64,000 nt of DNA, from the NCBI GenBank assembly GCA_021464245.1, contig JADCRB010000067.1:3801359-3865358 (forward strand), in the 5' to 3' direction. A model generated the notes under the pieces. That model had not been told where the DNA came from. It ran no database searches and saw only the letters and a program-made list of their open reading frames with translations. This document shows, piece by piece, positions 36,174 through 48,233 of the stretch (its first letter is position 1; every line of letters starts with the position of its first letter). The translations under genes were made by a program, and so were the position numbers. Origin of the DNA: Carallia brachiata (Eukaryota > Streptophyta > Magnoliopsida > Malpighiales > Rhizophoraceae).

Positions 36174-38794
36174 TTAATAAATGATATCTGACCTTGGGTG
36201 GAAGAGACTCAATACTATGCTTGGAGAGGATCTTTGAAACTTCAACACCTTCTGGGCACTGTCCCATGTATTTGCACTCTCATCAAACAACCAGATGATG
36301 TTCATTTCCTCCAGTACATGCCCATTCTTTAGCACAAATTTGATGAGCCCCATTTCATTCTCATTATCTTCAACATTGAATAGATCAACTCGCTTGAGAC
36401 GGTATGTCAAACATGACATAGGCTTATCGGGCACGTCCCACTTACTCCAGTCAGACTGTAAACAATGACCGACTGTTTTAGCTCAACAGTACATGAAAAT
36501 TGAGTGCACAAGAGCAGCACCATTAATCCAAAGAACAATAAGAGAATATTTACACCCTCACAGGCATCTTATGTCAAAGCTGATCTCTACAGGCTGATGC
36601 TTTGGTCAATGGGATACATGCAAATCCAACGCAGCATGAAGCACATTAGAAGTGCAATAAGCCAATGCATTTGATCATATCCAAATGTGTAAATTTTCAT
36701 GCAAAATAGTCATTCCTCAAGAAGCATTTTCCTGGTCTCCTTTGGCAGCAAACAAACCAACAAATGCCAAGCAATTGAAATATTTATATCAAATGACCTT
36801 TTAGAAAAGAAATTACTGTGCATTATTATTATTGGGTCAAAGAAGTACCATCAGTAGCACATCTCTCACATAAGATTAGCGATGACTGAATGGGCCATGG
36901 ACTATTACCGCATAAAATCATATTGTAAGAACCTCTAGATTGGGAGAGCACTCGAGCAAGGTGATGGTTGATTTCATATAGCATTGGCCCTTGCCCAGAA
37001 ACAACTTCAAATGCCTCAAGTTTCCGAGTGAAATAAAGCTGGAATCCACTACTGTAGGCGCAAGGTAGAGAAACTAAAGTCACAAATTACCAAAATGTCA
37101 ATCTAAGTTGACTTCATTAAGCAATTCCAGGCTTTCAAAAGATCACCAACTGATTGTCTTACACTAGTTGCAAATCTAGTATAGTTAAGGGCTTAGGCAA
37201 CAGTAGACAGATTTGAAGGGGAAATAATTTAAATTTCTTTATGACAACTTGAAAGTGTATACTAGAGTCAGGGAAAAAGTGCTTAAGGGGAGAAAAAAGT
37301 ATAATACAACGATCTCAATAAACTAGATTAATTGCTAAACGCAAAATGAGCATCTGGATCATGCAAACTTACTCCAATAGAGCTACAAAAGTTGAAAACA
37401 CTAAATTTCAAAGCAAAGTAATTTCTTATTTGCTAAATCAAATTATTTGTAAAATCATTGTCAAGTAACACACATGATTTTATCGCCAGTGTCCCCACGA
37501 CATTTTATTGCCCCTGAACCTATATTTTTGATTGCATCACTCTAAAGCAAAAATAAATGATACATGATTTCCTAAGTAAGATAACATGCTATAATACTAA
37601 TCAGTTATTCTGATGGTACGTCATAAGCGACAAAGGTTTTTCCTCATCATTCGACTTAGAATATATTGTTCTCAGGTTCTTCATTCAGACCATGCTATTA
37701 GGGACTAGCAAACAAGCTTAATATAATCACAACATAATGGAATGAGGAAGATAATACGTTACCTCTAAGAAGCCCATTGATAGCCTCAAAACATTTGCAG
37801 TGCAAATTCCTTTCAGGATTTTATACTGAACGTAAGCCTGTTGTTCCTTACTTCTTGCATGCGCATATGTTATATGGTTGTCATCAATATTATATAAGCT
37901 AATGTACGCAATCGCATTCTCTAAGGATGATAGGTCCTGCAATGAGAAGTCTAGGGCCAGCGGACCCTTAAAAACGAGAGACACAAGATTCGGACAAACA
38001 ATCTTAAGCTTGGTTCTATAAAAACCATCACCAGATGGACCACGAATGACATGATTAATTATATTCAACTTCTTTAGATTGGTTGCAGAAATTTCAAAAA
38101 CTTTGAAATCCCGAAAAATGCAACCGCACATGGTCAAATGTTCTAGAAGGGGACAGGCTTTGATAAATTTTGTAGCAACAGTTTCATCAGTTAGCGCAAC
38201 TCTTCGAAGCTCAAGAAACTTTAGCCTACTAAAACCACCGGAATTAGGCAATTGCAGAACACGATCAATTAATCGCAACTTCAATGCCACCAATGATTCA
38301 CAACTCACAAGACTAAAAGGCAAATGAAATGATGGTGACCTCAAATCCGAATCAAGCTCCCTCAAATCCAAATCAAGCTCCTGCAGTCCCGATCTTGCTG
38401 CCACGTTGATCCATCTGTAGACAGCATATTTATCTTTGGGCATAAAACACGAGAGACGAAACTTACGAATGCCAACAGACCCATCTCGGGACATCAAAAC
38501 CCAGTTCACAAAGTCCTTGAATTGTTCGATTATGCAGTAGACCAACACAAAACCATTATCTTGGCTTGCCAAAATAGTATCGATACTGAAGTTAAAGTAG
38601 GGAATTGAAGCCCACAAGTACCTCCATCTTCTTGAGACAGCGCTTGCTCTGATGACGTCGATGGTCTCAAGGAAGGAGAATATGTGATGAATGATGGGTT
38701 CAGGCAGACTGCTTATTCTGTCGCCCCGATGGCGCCGTGTTCTTGCAATCTTCGATTTTTTCAGACCAGAGATCCGGGCATCTCCGGTTTCCAT
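36174..38794 (-). CDS. F-box/LRR/FBD protein gene, copy A, with a premature stop before the FBD domain
   Basis: Exon 1 is 38794-37763 (344 codons, donor GAG|GTAACG), exon 2 is 37073-36909 and exon 3 is 36455-36174; all junctions are phase 0. Residues about 26-61 (RISSLPEPIIHHIFSFL...SRRWRYLW) are an F-box, which docks to SKP1 in SCF ubiquitin ligases. Leucine-rich repeats follow (KLRLIDRVLQLP, LKFLELRRV, NLRHLKLFLG). Exon 3 (SDWSKWDVPDKP, CLTYRLKRVDL, IKFVLKNGHVLEEM) is an FBD domain. In exon 2 codon 52 is TGA (36920-36918); copy B has CGA. Translation would stop at about residue 395, losing the FBD domain, unless the weak GAG|GTTCTT donor is used. Copy A is therefore either a truncated F-box/LRR protein or a young pseudogene. 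Confidence 0.82.
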
Positions 38795-39090
38795 GTCCGA
38801 GAATCAATATTCGAATAAGATTTGATGTTGTTAGGGTTCTAGGGTTAGAAGTACAAGAATTGAGATTGGGAAGAGACAGAGAAACCGAGAGTTTAGAGAG
38901 GTAAACGAAAAGGTCAAACATTTGGGACAGAGGATAGGTGAGCCATAGCTAATGTGGCATGTGAGTCCCATTTATTTAGTTTAGTTTTTTTTTTTTTTGT
39001 TAAATTTATAATATTTTCCCAAAAAAATTATATGTTTTCAAAATAGGAACGATGTAAATTGCAATGAAGGCGATAAAATTTTACCACGAT

Positions 39091-39848
39091 CTTGTAAAAA
39101 AAAATGAATTTTAATTTTGTTGCAATTTACAAATATATTTGTTACAGGTTGTTGCTACAAATCTACTGATTTGAAGAAAAAAAAATTCAAAATTTAAAAA
39201 ATAAAAATATTATTTTATTATTATTTTTTGAACGTGGACTCCATCTCTATGGCTGAGTTTGCCCGATTGGCACTTTCCCGCGTTTTTTAATAAATAAATA
39301 AATAAATAAATATGCGGTATTATTAAATAAACATATAACATAAGATACATAAAAAAATATATAATTAATTTAATAATTTTTAAAAATTTTTAAATTTAAT
39401 ATATTTTTTTAATTTAACAATTTAAATTTTTTATATTAATTTTATATTTATGATAAAGTATCCCATAGCTTTTCGATGCCTTGAAAGCATTAAGATTGAA
39501 AAAACTTAAATTGAGAATCCTCCAAACAAAAAAATTATGCACGTTACACGAAATCTAATACAACTAATTAAAATATTTTATTAGTTTTTTTTTAATTTTG
39601 TATTCCAATGTTACTCATTTATTTTAATTTTTTTAGTCTTTTACCATGCTTAGATATTGGGGAAAAAAAAAGAAACAATTAAGTATGTAGGTAAGGTAAA
39701 GTTGTAAGAACTAAATTAATCATTTAACTTTAGAACTCAAAGGTTTAAAGTTTAATTAATTTATTATAGTTAAACTAATAAATGAGTAAATTAATATTTA
39801 CGCATATTATATAAAAATATTCATATGTAAAATGTGATAATAGAAAAA

Positions 39849-39889
<41 letters not shown>

Positions 39890-40085
39890 TGAAGATCTTA
39901 ATTTGTTTTGTTTTTATATAAAAAATTCTTAGAGTGAAATATTGTGATTGATTTGTTTATAATTTAATTCAAATTTTGAGTTACAATTTCAAGATTGGTT
40001 ATAAACAATCAACGTAAATTTTAATGTCCGCATCCCAACGTGGCTGGCCCTATGAAACCTTTCGGTTCCAAAAAATTAGGATAAA
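39091..40085. other. AT-rich intergenic region with microsatellites
   Basis: No gene. It contains an (AAAT)n run at about 39289-39311 and a (TA)n run at about 39849-39886. Confidence 0.6.
39849..39886. repeat. (TA)n microsatellite
   Basis: A nearly pure TA dinucleotide run. Confidence 0.9.
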
Positions 40086-40580
40086 CATGTTTGAAATCTT
40101 AAATTTTTAAATTTTTTTACATTTAAATTTTAAATTTTTTTAACATTTTATTTGAATTTTAAATCTTTTGATTTTTTACTATATCAGTCCTTTAAGTTAT
40201 AAAAAGCAGTCAATTCATTAATAAGTGAGTTTAATTTAATAAAAATTATTTAAAAAAGTTTAAATACATGAATTAAATATTTTTTTCATCAACAAAATAT
40301 GTATATTAAATATTTTTTTAATCAACAAATATACGAATTAAATAAGTAACATGCATATTTTTTATAGAAAAGATATTCAATTCATATATTTAATCTTTTT
40401 TAAATAATTTTTTGTAAATTTAAAATTATTTTTTAATAGATTGATCACTTTTGTTAAACAGATTGATTGATTTGGTAGAAAATCAAAATATTTAGAACTC
40501 AAATAAAATGTTAAAAAAGTTTAAGACTCAAACATAAAAAAATCTTAAAGATTTAAGATTAAAAAATTGTTTATACCCCT
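40086..40580. mobile_element. Foldback MITE
   Basis: The left half (aaatcttaaatttttaaat, aacattttatttgaattttaaat, cttttgattttttac) pairs with the reverse complement of the right half (aatcttaaatctttaag, aacattttatttgagttctaaat, attttgattttctac) over more than 110 bases. It has no coding capacity. Similar end phrases occur at 31.05-31.15 kb. Confidence 0.6.
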
Positions 40581-41230
40581 AAAAATTCAGATTACCCGTT
40601 GTTTTGGCTTTCCAAACGTCGCGTCTAACATAACATGTGTTAATTTAGTAATAAATTAACGTAGTTATTTATTGTGAGTATTCAATTCAACTTTTCATAT
40701 TTGCACTTCTTTCTTATTGACCCATGATTTCTTCTTTACTTATGTCAAAAAAAGAAAATGATTTCTTCTTTACTGACCCATGATGGAATCTTTTTAATTG
40801 TAAAAAGTGATGCATAAGATTGGACCTAAAGTTGTTTACTAAAATTTTAATAATAGAATTATGTCCAGTTTTATTAATATTTAAAAAATAGATTAATTAT
40901 TTTAAAATTATTGAATAAAATTTAAAAAAATAAAAATTATTTCAATTCTAATCTAAATTTAATAATTGATACATTTCATAAAATAACTTTTTTATAAAAA
41001 AAATGGTGCACCTCGCCCAAATTTTCATTTACCGTTTGAATTTTGTGGGTGACGTGACATTTGCAAAACGAGCCACGTCATTTACTACTTAGTAACTAAA
41101 CTTGAAAAAATTGACCTAATTCACCAATTTTGAGTCAAATTTGTCAATTTTTTTTTATATTTTGCTGATTCATTTGCACTTTGGTTTTTCGGTGTTGATA
41201 GACTAAATCATAAATCAGTTACCAATTTTT
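40581..41230. other. AT-rich spacer
   Basis: Nothing recognised apart from a short duplication of tgatttcttctttact (about 40726 and 40759). Confidence 0.45.
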
Positions 41231-41613
41231 CTGATGGATTAAACATCAATTCCATCCACAACTTTTTGATATTTGTTAAATTCAATCTAGGACTCTTTTT
41301 TTTTTTTGTTAAATTTGATTTTAAATGTTATTTTGTTTGTCAAATTTAGTCATTCTGTTTAATTTTTTGTTAAGTACACCCACAGGACTCCAATTAGCAC
41401 AACAAGTTAATTATTGTCGGATCAATAAGTACGCCACGTTTGCAACAGACTGCTGTTACTACTTTAAAAATTAAAAATCTTAATAAAGTTTTTTTTTTTA
41501 AAAGAAAAATCCAGTTGACCAAAAATTGAAAGACGCCACTGTCCCACAACCTCCGCCGCCTGCCTCACCGTCGACGCCTTTTCCAGACCTTAAGTTCCAA
41601 AGGCCCTTGCGGT

Positions 41614-42451
41614 CAGGGGCGGATCCAGTAGAGGACTAGGGGGGCAATGGCCCCGCCCCCCCCCTCTCAAAATTTTAATTAATGTATAATTATAGGTCGC
41701 AAGATTTCATAAATTAGGCCTTAGCGCAGCGGTGAGAGCCTTTTGCCTCCCCTCATCGATGTCGCAGGTTCTAGATGTGGGGGGCACGCTTTGAGTTTCT
41801 ATTTTCTTTTTCTTTTTTTTTCCCTTTCATTATCGCCTCTTTCTGTTTTTTGTTTCCTTCTTCTTTTTTTTTTTTCATTTTTGCCTCTTTCTTATTTTTT
41901 CTCCTTTTATTTTCTTAAAGAAACCTATACTTTTTTTTTATTCTCCATAATAATATTCATAATGTAGTTGCTGAAATTATTTTCATCTATTTTTAAAATT
42001 GTTTCAATAACTTTTTTATATTTATATTAACACTTTTTTCAAAAATACTTTATCTTTTAATGAAATAAATTATTAACGATGATTGTTATTAAAAAAATAT
42101 TTAAAAATACATTGTTTATTTAAATATGTATTTGTTTATAAAATCGACATTAATTTCATCAATTATAAAATTTATATTAATATTTTTTTACAACAAATAT
42201 CATAAAAAATCTATTATACAACTTTATATGAGATAAATTACTAAATAATTAAATAATTATTTATGTAAAAAAATGTATTTAATTGTATTAAAATAAAAAA
42301 AAACCTTAAAAAATAGAAATTATAAGATATAATATTTATTATTTATAATAATTAATATAATTTTTTGTTTTCATAATAAATATTAGTTATTATTATCGTA
42401 TTTTTACATATTAAATTTGCCCCCGAAAAATTTTTCTGGATCCGTGTTTTG
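41614..42451. mobile_element. hAT-type non-autonomous element with an 8-bp target-site duplication
   Basis: It begins CAGGGGCGGATCCAG and ends CTGGATCCGTGTTTTG, which are imperfect inverted repeats (complement of the end: CAAAACACGGATCCAG). The perfect 8-mer cttgcggt lies on both sides (41606-41613 and 42452-42459). The length is 838 bp with no transposase. It sits inside the cargo of the MULE-like element. Removing it and one duplicate rejoins the minus-strand reading frame of the cargo. Confidence 0.85.
41716..41786 (+). mobile_element. tRNA-like SINE head inside the hAT element
   Basis: ttagcgcagcggtgagagcc matches a pol III A box, and caggttctagatg sits in the B-box position about 50 bases downstream. 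It is followed by a long pyrimidine-rich stretch. It may be a SINE that landed in the hAT element or a tRNA-like piece that travels with it. Confidence 0.4.
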
Positions 42452-42459
42452 CTTGCGGT

Positions 42460-42871
42460 GGTTTGGATGTGCCGGGAAGGGATGAATTGGGAAGTGGATA
42501 CTTTTTGAGCAAAAGTACGGTGGCGAAATAAATGGTGCTGATGGCGGTAGTGGTTGGGGTTGGACATTTTGATCAAATGGCCTTAAAAGGTTAGAAGGTG
42601 GTGGTAAAGGGTCCAAATGGGTGGCTGTTGATCTCAAAGTGGTGGCTGCAATGGCAAATTGATCAAGCCTGCTCATTGGGAAAGATGGGGATGTGAATGG
42701 TGGTGCTAGGATCCCTGTGAACTCAACTATGGCTCGAAAATTGGCGGTGTTAGTAGTCAAGACAGTCGTTGCCTGGAAACTCTGGGTCTCTTCTTTGGTC
42801 GCCTTCGGAGAAGGAGCCATCATATACAACTCCAGTGGTGGTCGCCACGGTGGCGATGCCGGTGGTTTCAA
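42460..42871 (-). pseudogene. Captured VQ-motif gene fragment
   Basis: The minus-strand frame from ATG 42871 reads MKPPASPPWRPPLELYM, then TNTANFRAIVEFTGILAPPF and SRLDQFAIAAT. This matches the VQ family signature NFRAxVQEFTGIPAPPF. VQ proteins are plant cofactors of WRKY factors. One residue is missing: the diagnostic Gln of FxxxVQxxTG is absent (I-V-E-F-T-G), an in-frame codon loss. The frame ends inside the hAT insertion. It is cargo of a non-autonomous transposon and unlikely to be functional. Confidence 0.65.
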
Positions 42872-43185
42872 TTCAAATTTCTTTTTTTTTTTTTCGTTGG
42901 TTCTTCACTTTATTGAAATTTTCCTTTTCAAAAAATTACTAATATTTGGCTCAAAATGCCATGTCAGCAGCATGTTGCTGACGTGGCATGGTGATCGGTT
43001 TGATTATAATGACATGTTATACTGCATGGTGTCACATAAATATACTTAATAAAAATTTTTATAAAAAAGTCAAATTTAACTAATAAAAATAACGTTTAAG
43101 ATTATATTTGACAAAAAAAAAAAAAAAAAAGGTTGTGCCTTGAATTTAACAAAGATCAAGAGCAAAGTTATTAAATCTAGCCTGG

Positions 43186-45756
43186 AGTAGGATCCGGACA
43201 AAGGGTTAGGTTAAAAGGCCATTAATTCAACTAGTTAGTTAATTAGTTAATGATTAATTCAATTGGGTTAATGTTGAAAATAATTTTCAATTTTATTATA
43301 CATAGAAATAAACTCTTATTTTTATATTATTTTTTATTTAGATTTAAATAAAAAGTTTTCTTTTCTTTTCTTTTAACATGTTAAATATACTAAAATCATT
43401 CAGGTTTTTTTGTAATTTTTCACTTAGAAGAGTGATCCTATCCAATTGAACCAGGTCACTAGATTTCAAAAATTCAGTCGAGTTGACCAGATTTTTTTAG
43501 ATTAAATGTCAAAACAAATTTTTAACTAACATGGATTGGTCTAGTGGCTAGGTCATTAGGTCATCAATCTGACCAATGAGATCGAGTCAGGTTTTATAAT
43601 TAGAAATTTGTTACAAACAGTCACTTTTTACCTTTTTTTTATAGATACTAATCACAAATCAACACATCAATATTTTTTAATGGTATTTCTGTAATATTTT
43701 GACATTTAATTTTTTTGACAACCAATCAACACCTGTCATATAAACAGTAACTATAAAAAAGAAGATAAAATTGACAGTCACTAACATTTCTCTTATGACC
43801 AAAATACTGTAGAAGAAATTGTCCTTTAAGCTTTTTCTGATTAAACCAATCAATTCGATCTAGTTTACAAAACTATAAGTTAACGTGGTTAAAATTTTTT
43901 TTGGCCTTCAAATAATTGAAGTATGTTTGGCAGCAATGACTTTAAAAAAAAAATTAGAGTTCAATCGCTCTGTCACTCTCTTTCTGTCCATCTCTCTCTA
44001 TCTCTATCTGATGACGTTGTCTTCTTTTCAAACGAAAAAAAATTAAATCTCTTTAAAAGTTTGGGACTTAAATTTTTTAAGAATAAATATATAATTAATG
44101 AGAATAAAAAACTTACTTTATGGTACAACTTCGAATTTAATGAACTTTTTTTATGGATAAAAAGCATATATTTATATTCGTTATTGTTATAACTAGGCAT
44201 TAAAAATTTAAAAATACATAATTACTAATTTGAAAATAGAAGGGGGAGAATGCATAGGGAGGAATTCAATGTATATACAGTATGTTGAATTTAAAAAAAT
44301 AAAAAATAAATAAAATTTATAATATCGTTAAATAAATTACGTATTTTTAATATAATTTATTAAATATATATGCATAATCAAACTCTTAACAATTATAATA
44401 AATTATAATAATGCAATCTAGCACTTTCGTGTAACTTTCTTGTGTAAAATTATTGTAGAAAATTGTCAAGCGTTTCTTTGGAATCAATGTTAGTAAAATG
44501 ATGACATTCGTAGGCAGTTCAATTTAGGGACCACATGTTGCATTTTAATTAATTGGGCACATGATTTGAATTTGATGATTATTACAAAAAGTAATTTAAT
44601 AGTAATTTAACGTATTTTTTTTAACATTAATTTAAATTTGAATTTTTACATTAACATTTTCCTCAAAATAAAAAAGATATTTAAGTATGAGTACAACATT
44701 AAATTTTAAATTAATTAATATTGTAATTAAATTTTAGAGAGACTCGTTCAGATCTAATAATATTTTGATAGTAGACTCTTCTTATAAGAAGATTAAATGA
44801 AGACGCCAATAATATAAAAATCAGTCTTGATGCACATGTATATTATGATTAACATATATGTAAGCATCTTTTATGTGCTAAAACATAATTATCAAGAATA
44901 CCAAAGACTAATAAATTCATCATTTTGATTTTTTGGTTAAAAAAAAGGAAGGTAAAGAGTGACATCCTTTAGTCTAAGTACAAATTATTATAATATGTAC
45001 GCTTAAATTATTACAATATGTACGCTTATAGACTATCCACATCTAAGATTTTGTTTGTGTTGGTAGTTAGCATATATCGTAAATTTAATTTTATTAAATA
45101 TCTTAATAAAAACTCAAAACTACACTAAATACCTTAATAAAGACTCAAATCCATAGTCACAATGTGGAATGCTCTATCCCCTTACCAAATTTAATTAAAC
45201 TAAACAATGTCGTCAATTTTTAATCATCAATATTGCCAACTCGCAATTAAACTAAACAAGAAAGGCAAAACAATGTCCTAATGTAGGACCCTCGGTCAAG
45301 TCTACTGGTCAGCGCGGGAACATTTATGCTGTCCTCTTTTTCTAGCTCAATCTTTTTCTTTTTAGGAAAGTTCAATTCAAGTATCCAAACAATGGAGAGG
45401 GTCAGAGGTGGAGATAGAGCACTCATTCTCGGTATCTATTTATTATTTTGATCTCCGTCTTCGTTGAATATAAAATTTTAATTGTTGTCTTTGTCCTTGT
45501 TGGAGAACGGGGATCCCCGTCCCTGCTCCCCCCATACCCTTAAAAAAAAATTAAAAAAGTCATATATTTTTACAATTTAAATTACTTGATACTCGTGGTC
45601 AATGAAAAATTAATTATTTATATTACAAATTTTATGTGATTTAAAAATATAATGAATAAGTAATCTAAATATTAAAGTTCAAATGCACGAATTTTTTTGT
45701 TAAGAATTAATAATAGAAATTAAGGTCTTAAACTTGATGTCCAACATGTAGAAGAA
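43186..45756. other. AT-rich intergenic region
   Basis: No supported gene. A short tandem duplication (attacaatatgtacgctta-like units) lies at about 44986-45029. A patch at about 45500-45540 (ggggatccccgtccctg) resembles ends common in plant DNA transposon remnants. Confidence 0.45.
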
Positions 45757-45960
45757 TAATGATATTATTTTTGAAAATGTTATATTGCTCAAGTTTATAG
45801 TAAGTAAGTATTGAAATTATATTGCTCAAGTTTATATACTGATATAATGATATTATTTTTGAAGATGTTATATTACTCAAGTTTATAATAAGTAAGTATT
45901 GAAATTATATTGCTCAAATTTATATATTAATATAATGACAGTATTTTTGAAAATACTGAT
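45757..45960. repeat. Tandem repeat, about 89-bp unit, 2.3 copies
   Basis: Units begin at about 45757, 45845 and 45934 with aatgatattatttttgaa or aatgacagtatttttgaa. Each holds ttgctcaagtttata twice. Confidence 0.8.
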
Positions 45961-46923
45961 ATAGAAGAATAATTTAGACAAATCGTATTTAATGTTTCAA
46001 TTGTTATATAATACTAAAGTTTAAAATTGTATTTTATAAAGATATGGATCACATAAAAAAAAATTAATTATGAAAAATTCAATAAATGAAAACTATAAAC
46101 ACATCACCCCATGATTTTGAATTTTTTCTTCTCTATTTTCTATATATAATGTTGAATTTCTTTATAATGTTGGGAGTTTTAACTTCGTTCCTAATTTTTT
46201 AAAAAATTTATTCTCATGTTTTTGGCACGTATATATTGACACATTTGTAAAGAAAGAAATAATAGTATTTCAAAACAAAACTTTCAGTAAAAAGATGTTT
46301 TTTTTTAACTTTTGTATTTAGAGTCAAACTTTCAAATTATTGGTTGAGGACTTGTACGATAAGTTGTTGTAAATCCTGCAGTATCCATTAATAATTTCGT
46401 AATTGCAATTAAAATTGGTTATTACTTGAATCTTTGACTTCAAGACTATCAATATTTTGAGTAAACCATTGTATAAATTATTTTTAATATTAAAAAGTAA
46501 AAAGTAATTTAAAAAGATAATAAAAAATAACTTAGAACTGTTTTTCAATTAACTGTTATTAAAAAATTAAATAAAAAAATAAACAAAATTAAATAACGAC
46601 ATAAAAAAAATTTATCAAATATTTTTTTTATTTTTTAAAAATAAAATATAAATATATCCTTTAATATTTTATAAATAATATTGAGAATTATTTTACTTAA
46701 TTTTTAATTTTTTTTAAAAAAATATTAATTTTTACTAAATGATAAAAATTATTATATTTGAAATTTTTTTATAAATATCAGTATTAAAGAAAATTGAAAT
46801 AAACAAATATTATTTAAGAATAGTTGAAAAAAATTATTGAAGTTATATAAATATTAATAAAATAAATTAATATATATAATTCATACGAAAAGTAAAAAAA
46901 ATAATAGTAAAATTATATAAATA
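45961..46923. other. Very AT-rich spacer
   Basis: Nothing recognisable. Confidence 0.5.
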
Positions 46924-47803
46924 AGCCAACTATTTACTTAAGTAGTGATAGTGATGACTGATAATCAAATAACTCAATTCACTTGGTTAGTAAAAGGCCT
47001 CGAAGTAATCCAGTACTAATGATCATTCTAATTAAATGATAAAGACCATTTACTAAATAAAGTACATAAATATGATTAATTGATAATCACCACCAATCAC
47101 TTCACTAGATGTGTGAGAATTAGCCGGTGATTCCTGCAATTTTGTAAGTAACTTTTTTTTCTCCTCCATACACTGATGCAATATTTTGAGAGTTTATGGA
47201 AGTTTGAACCTTTAATAATTTACTTGCAATTCGTGCTAGCTTCTTGTTTGGGACCCAATAAAAAAATATTTAATTTTATTTTTTGAAATAAGATAAATCC
47301 AAAGAAAAATTAATAAAATAAAATCTAGATTTTTTTTATTTGCCTTTTCTCATATTTTTAAGTGTAGTAATGGCCAGCTATATATTTTCTTTTTGTTTTA
47401 ATCAAAAAAAGAAATCCGTCACGAGTATGTCGATCATAGGATTTGTAGGCCGGGACTGATCTATTTTACCGTTGACATCCTCATTCAACCATCATCCAAA
47501 GGGCGGACCTTCCACCGAAGTACTGTTGGACCTGAAACGAGTCTTCCCCAAATTCGACCACAGTGTTAACGAGTTTTAAACTTGTACAGTACGAGAACTC
47601 GAACCCAGGTCAATACTGGGGAAGGTACACCAGAACACCACCAGACTACCACCTTCAGTGGTTGCTATATATTTTCTTCATTCATATAAAAATGGAAAAT
47701 TATATATTGACTCTATCTCTTAAAAAAAAAAAAAAACAAACATAGTTTATTCTTTTATAGTTATCTAATGAACTAAATATTCTTATTTCTATAAATTTTA
47801 TCT
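46924..47803. repeat. Dispersed repeat copy B (paralogue of 26686-27275) containing a SINE
   Basis: It aligns along its length with copy A except for an extra block of 272 bp plus one 15-bp duplication at 47377-47663. See copy A for the possible coding tail. Confidence 0.75.
47392..47663 (-). mobile_element. SINE insertion with perfect 15-bp target-site duplication
   Basis: The sequence gctatatattttctt occurs at 47377-47391 and 47664-47678, exactly flanking the insert, and once only at the empty paralogous site (27143-27157). Read on minus, the element starts AACCACTGAAGGTGGTAGTC with an A box (TGGTAGTCTGGTGG). It has a B box (GGGTTCGAGTTC) about 50 bases on and ends in an A-rich tail (GATTAAAACAAA). 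This is a complete tRNA-derived SINE of 272 bp. Confidence 0.9.
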
Positions 47804-48233
47804 TTTTTTTTTTTGACAATTCGTCCTAATCCAACGGCTATCTCTCTTCTACACTAATGCCTTTCTCATTACATTTTATTAGCAATGATCAACCGAAAAT
47901 CAAAATCAAAAGAGAACAACAGAATGAATGAGAATGAATATTGGAATAACACTGAAGGTCCTAACATTTTATTTATTATAATTTTGATGGAGGCTGATGA
48001 GAGAGAAAGAGAGAAAGAAGGTAACAAACAGAAGAGGGAATTTTGGTTAAGAGAAATATTAGGTAAATACATATTTGTATATATAAAAATATAATAATCA
48101 TTTGTTGTAAAATATTTATATAATATTTATATTTTATATTTTAAGATAATACTCATTTAAATCTAAATTTCATATTTTTATAAAAAACATTAAATTTATA
48201 GTGCCACTTTAGTCAGTGCATCGATGGACCTAT

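Larger units (their letters stand above)
33850..39090. repeat. Segmental duplication, copy A
   Basis: A direct duplicate of about 52395-57176, in the same orientation. It includes the F-box gene, both flanks and both introns. Homology ends sharply on the right at ttaccacgat (39090); copy B ends at the same word (57176). The left limit is less sharp. The 3' flank and exons 2-3 are clearly diverged, while the part from about 37.1 kb to 39.09 kb is nearly identical between copies. Confidence 0.9.
41235..43185. mobile_element. MULE-like element carrying a VQ-gene fragment (same family as 6.8-8.0 kb)
   Basis: The left end (ttgatatttgttaaattcaa, gttaaatttgattttaaatg, gttaagtacaccc, acgccacgtttgcaac) pairs in order with the reverse complement of the right end (ttgatctttgttaaattcaa, gtcaaatataatcttaaacg, attaagtatattt, atgccacgtcagcaac). 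The tips also resemble those of the element at 6.8-8.0 kb (ccacaacttttt, tttgttaa, gccatgtcagca). The cargo is GC-rich and gene-like on the minus strand. It is interrupted by an hAT insertion. No transposase was seen and the outer target-site duplication is unclear. Confidence 0.65.

Noticed and set aside
41743..41967. Phe/Ser-rich frame on plus
   Set aside because: It is the translation of a long pyrimidine tract inside the hAT element.
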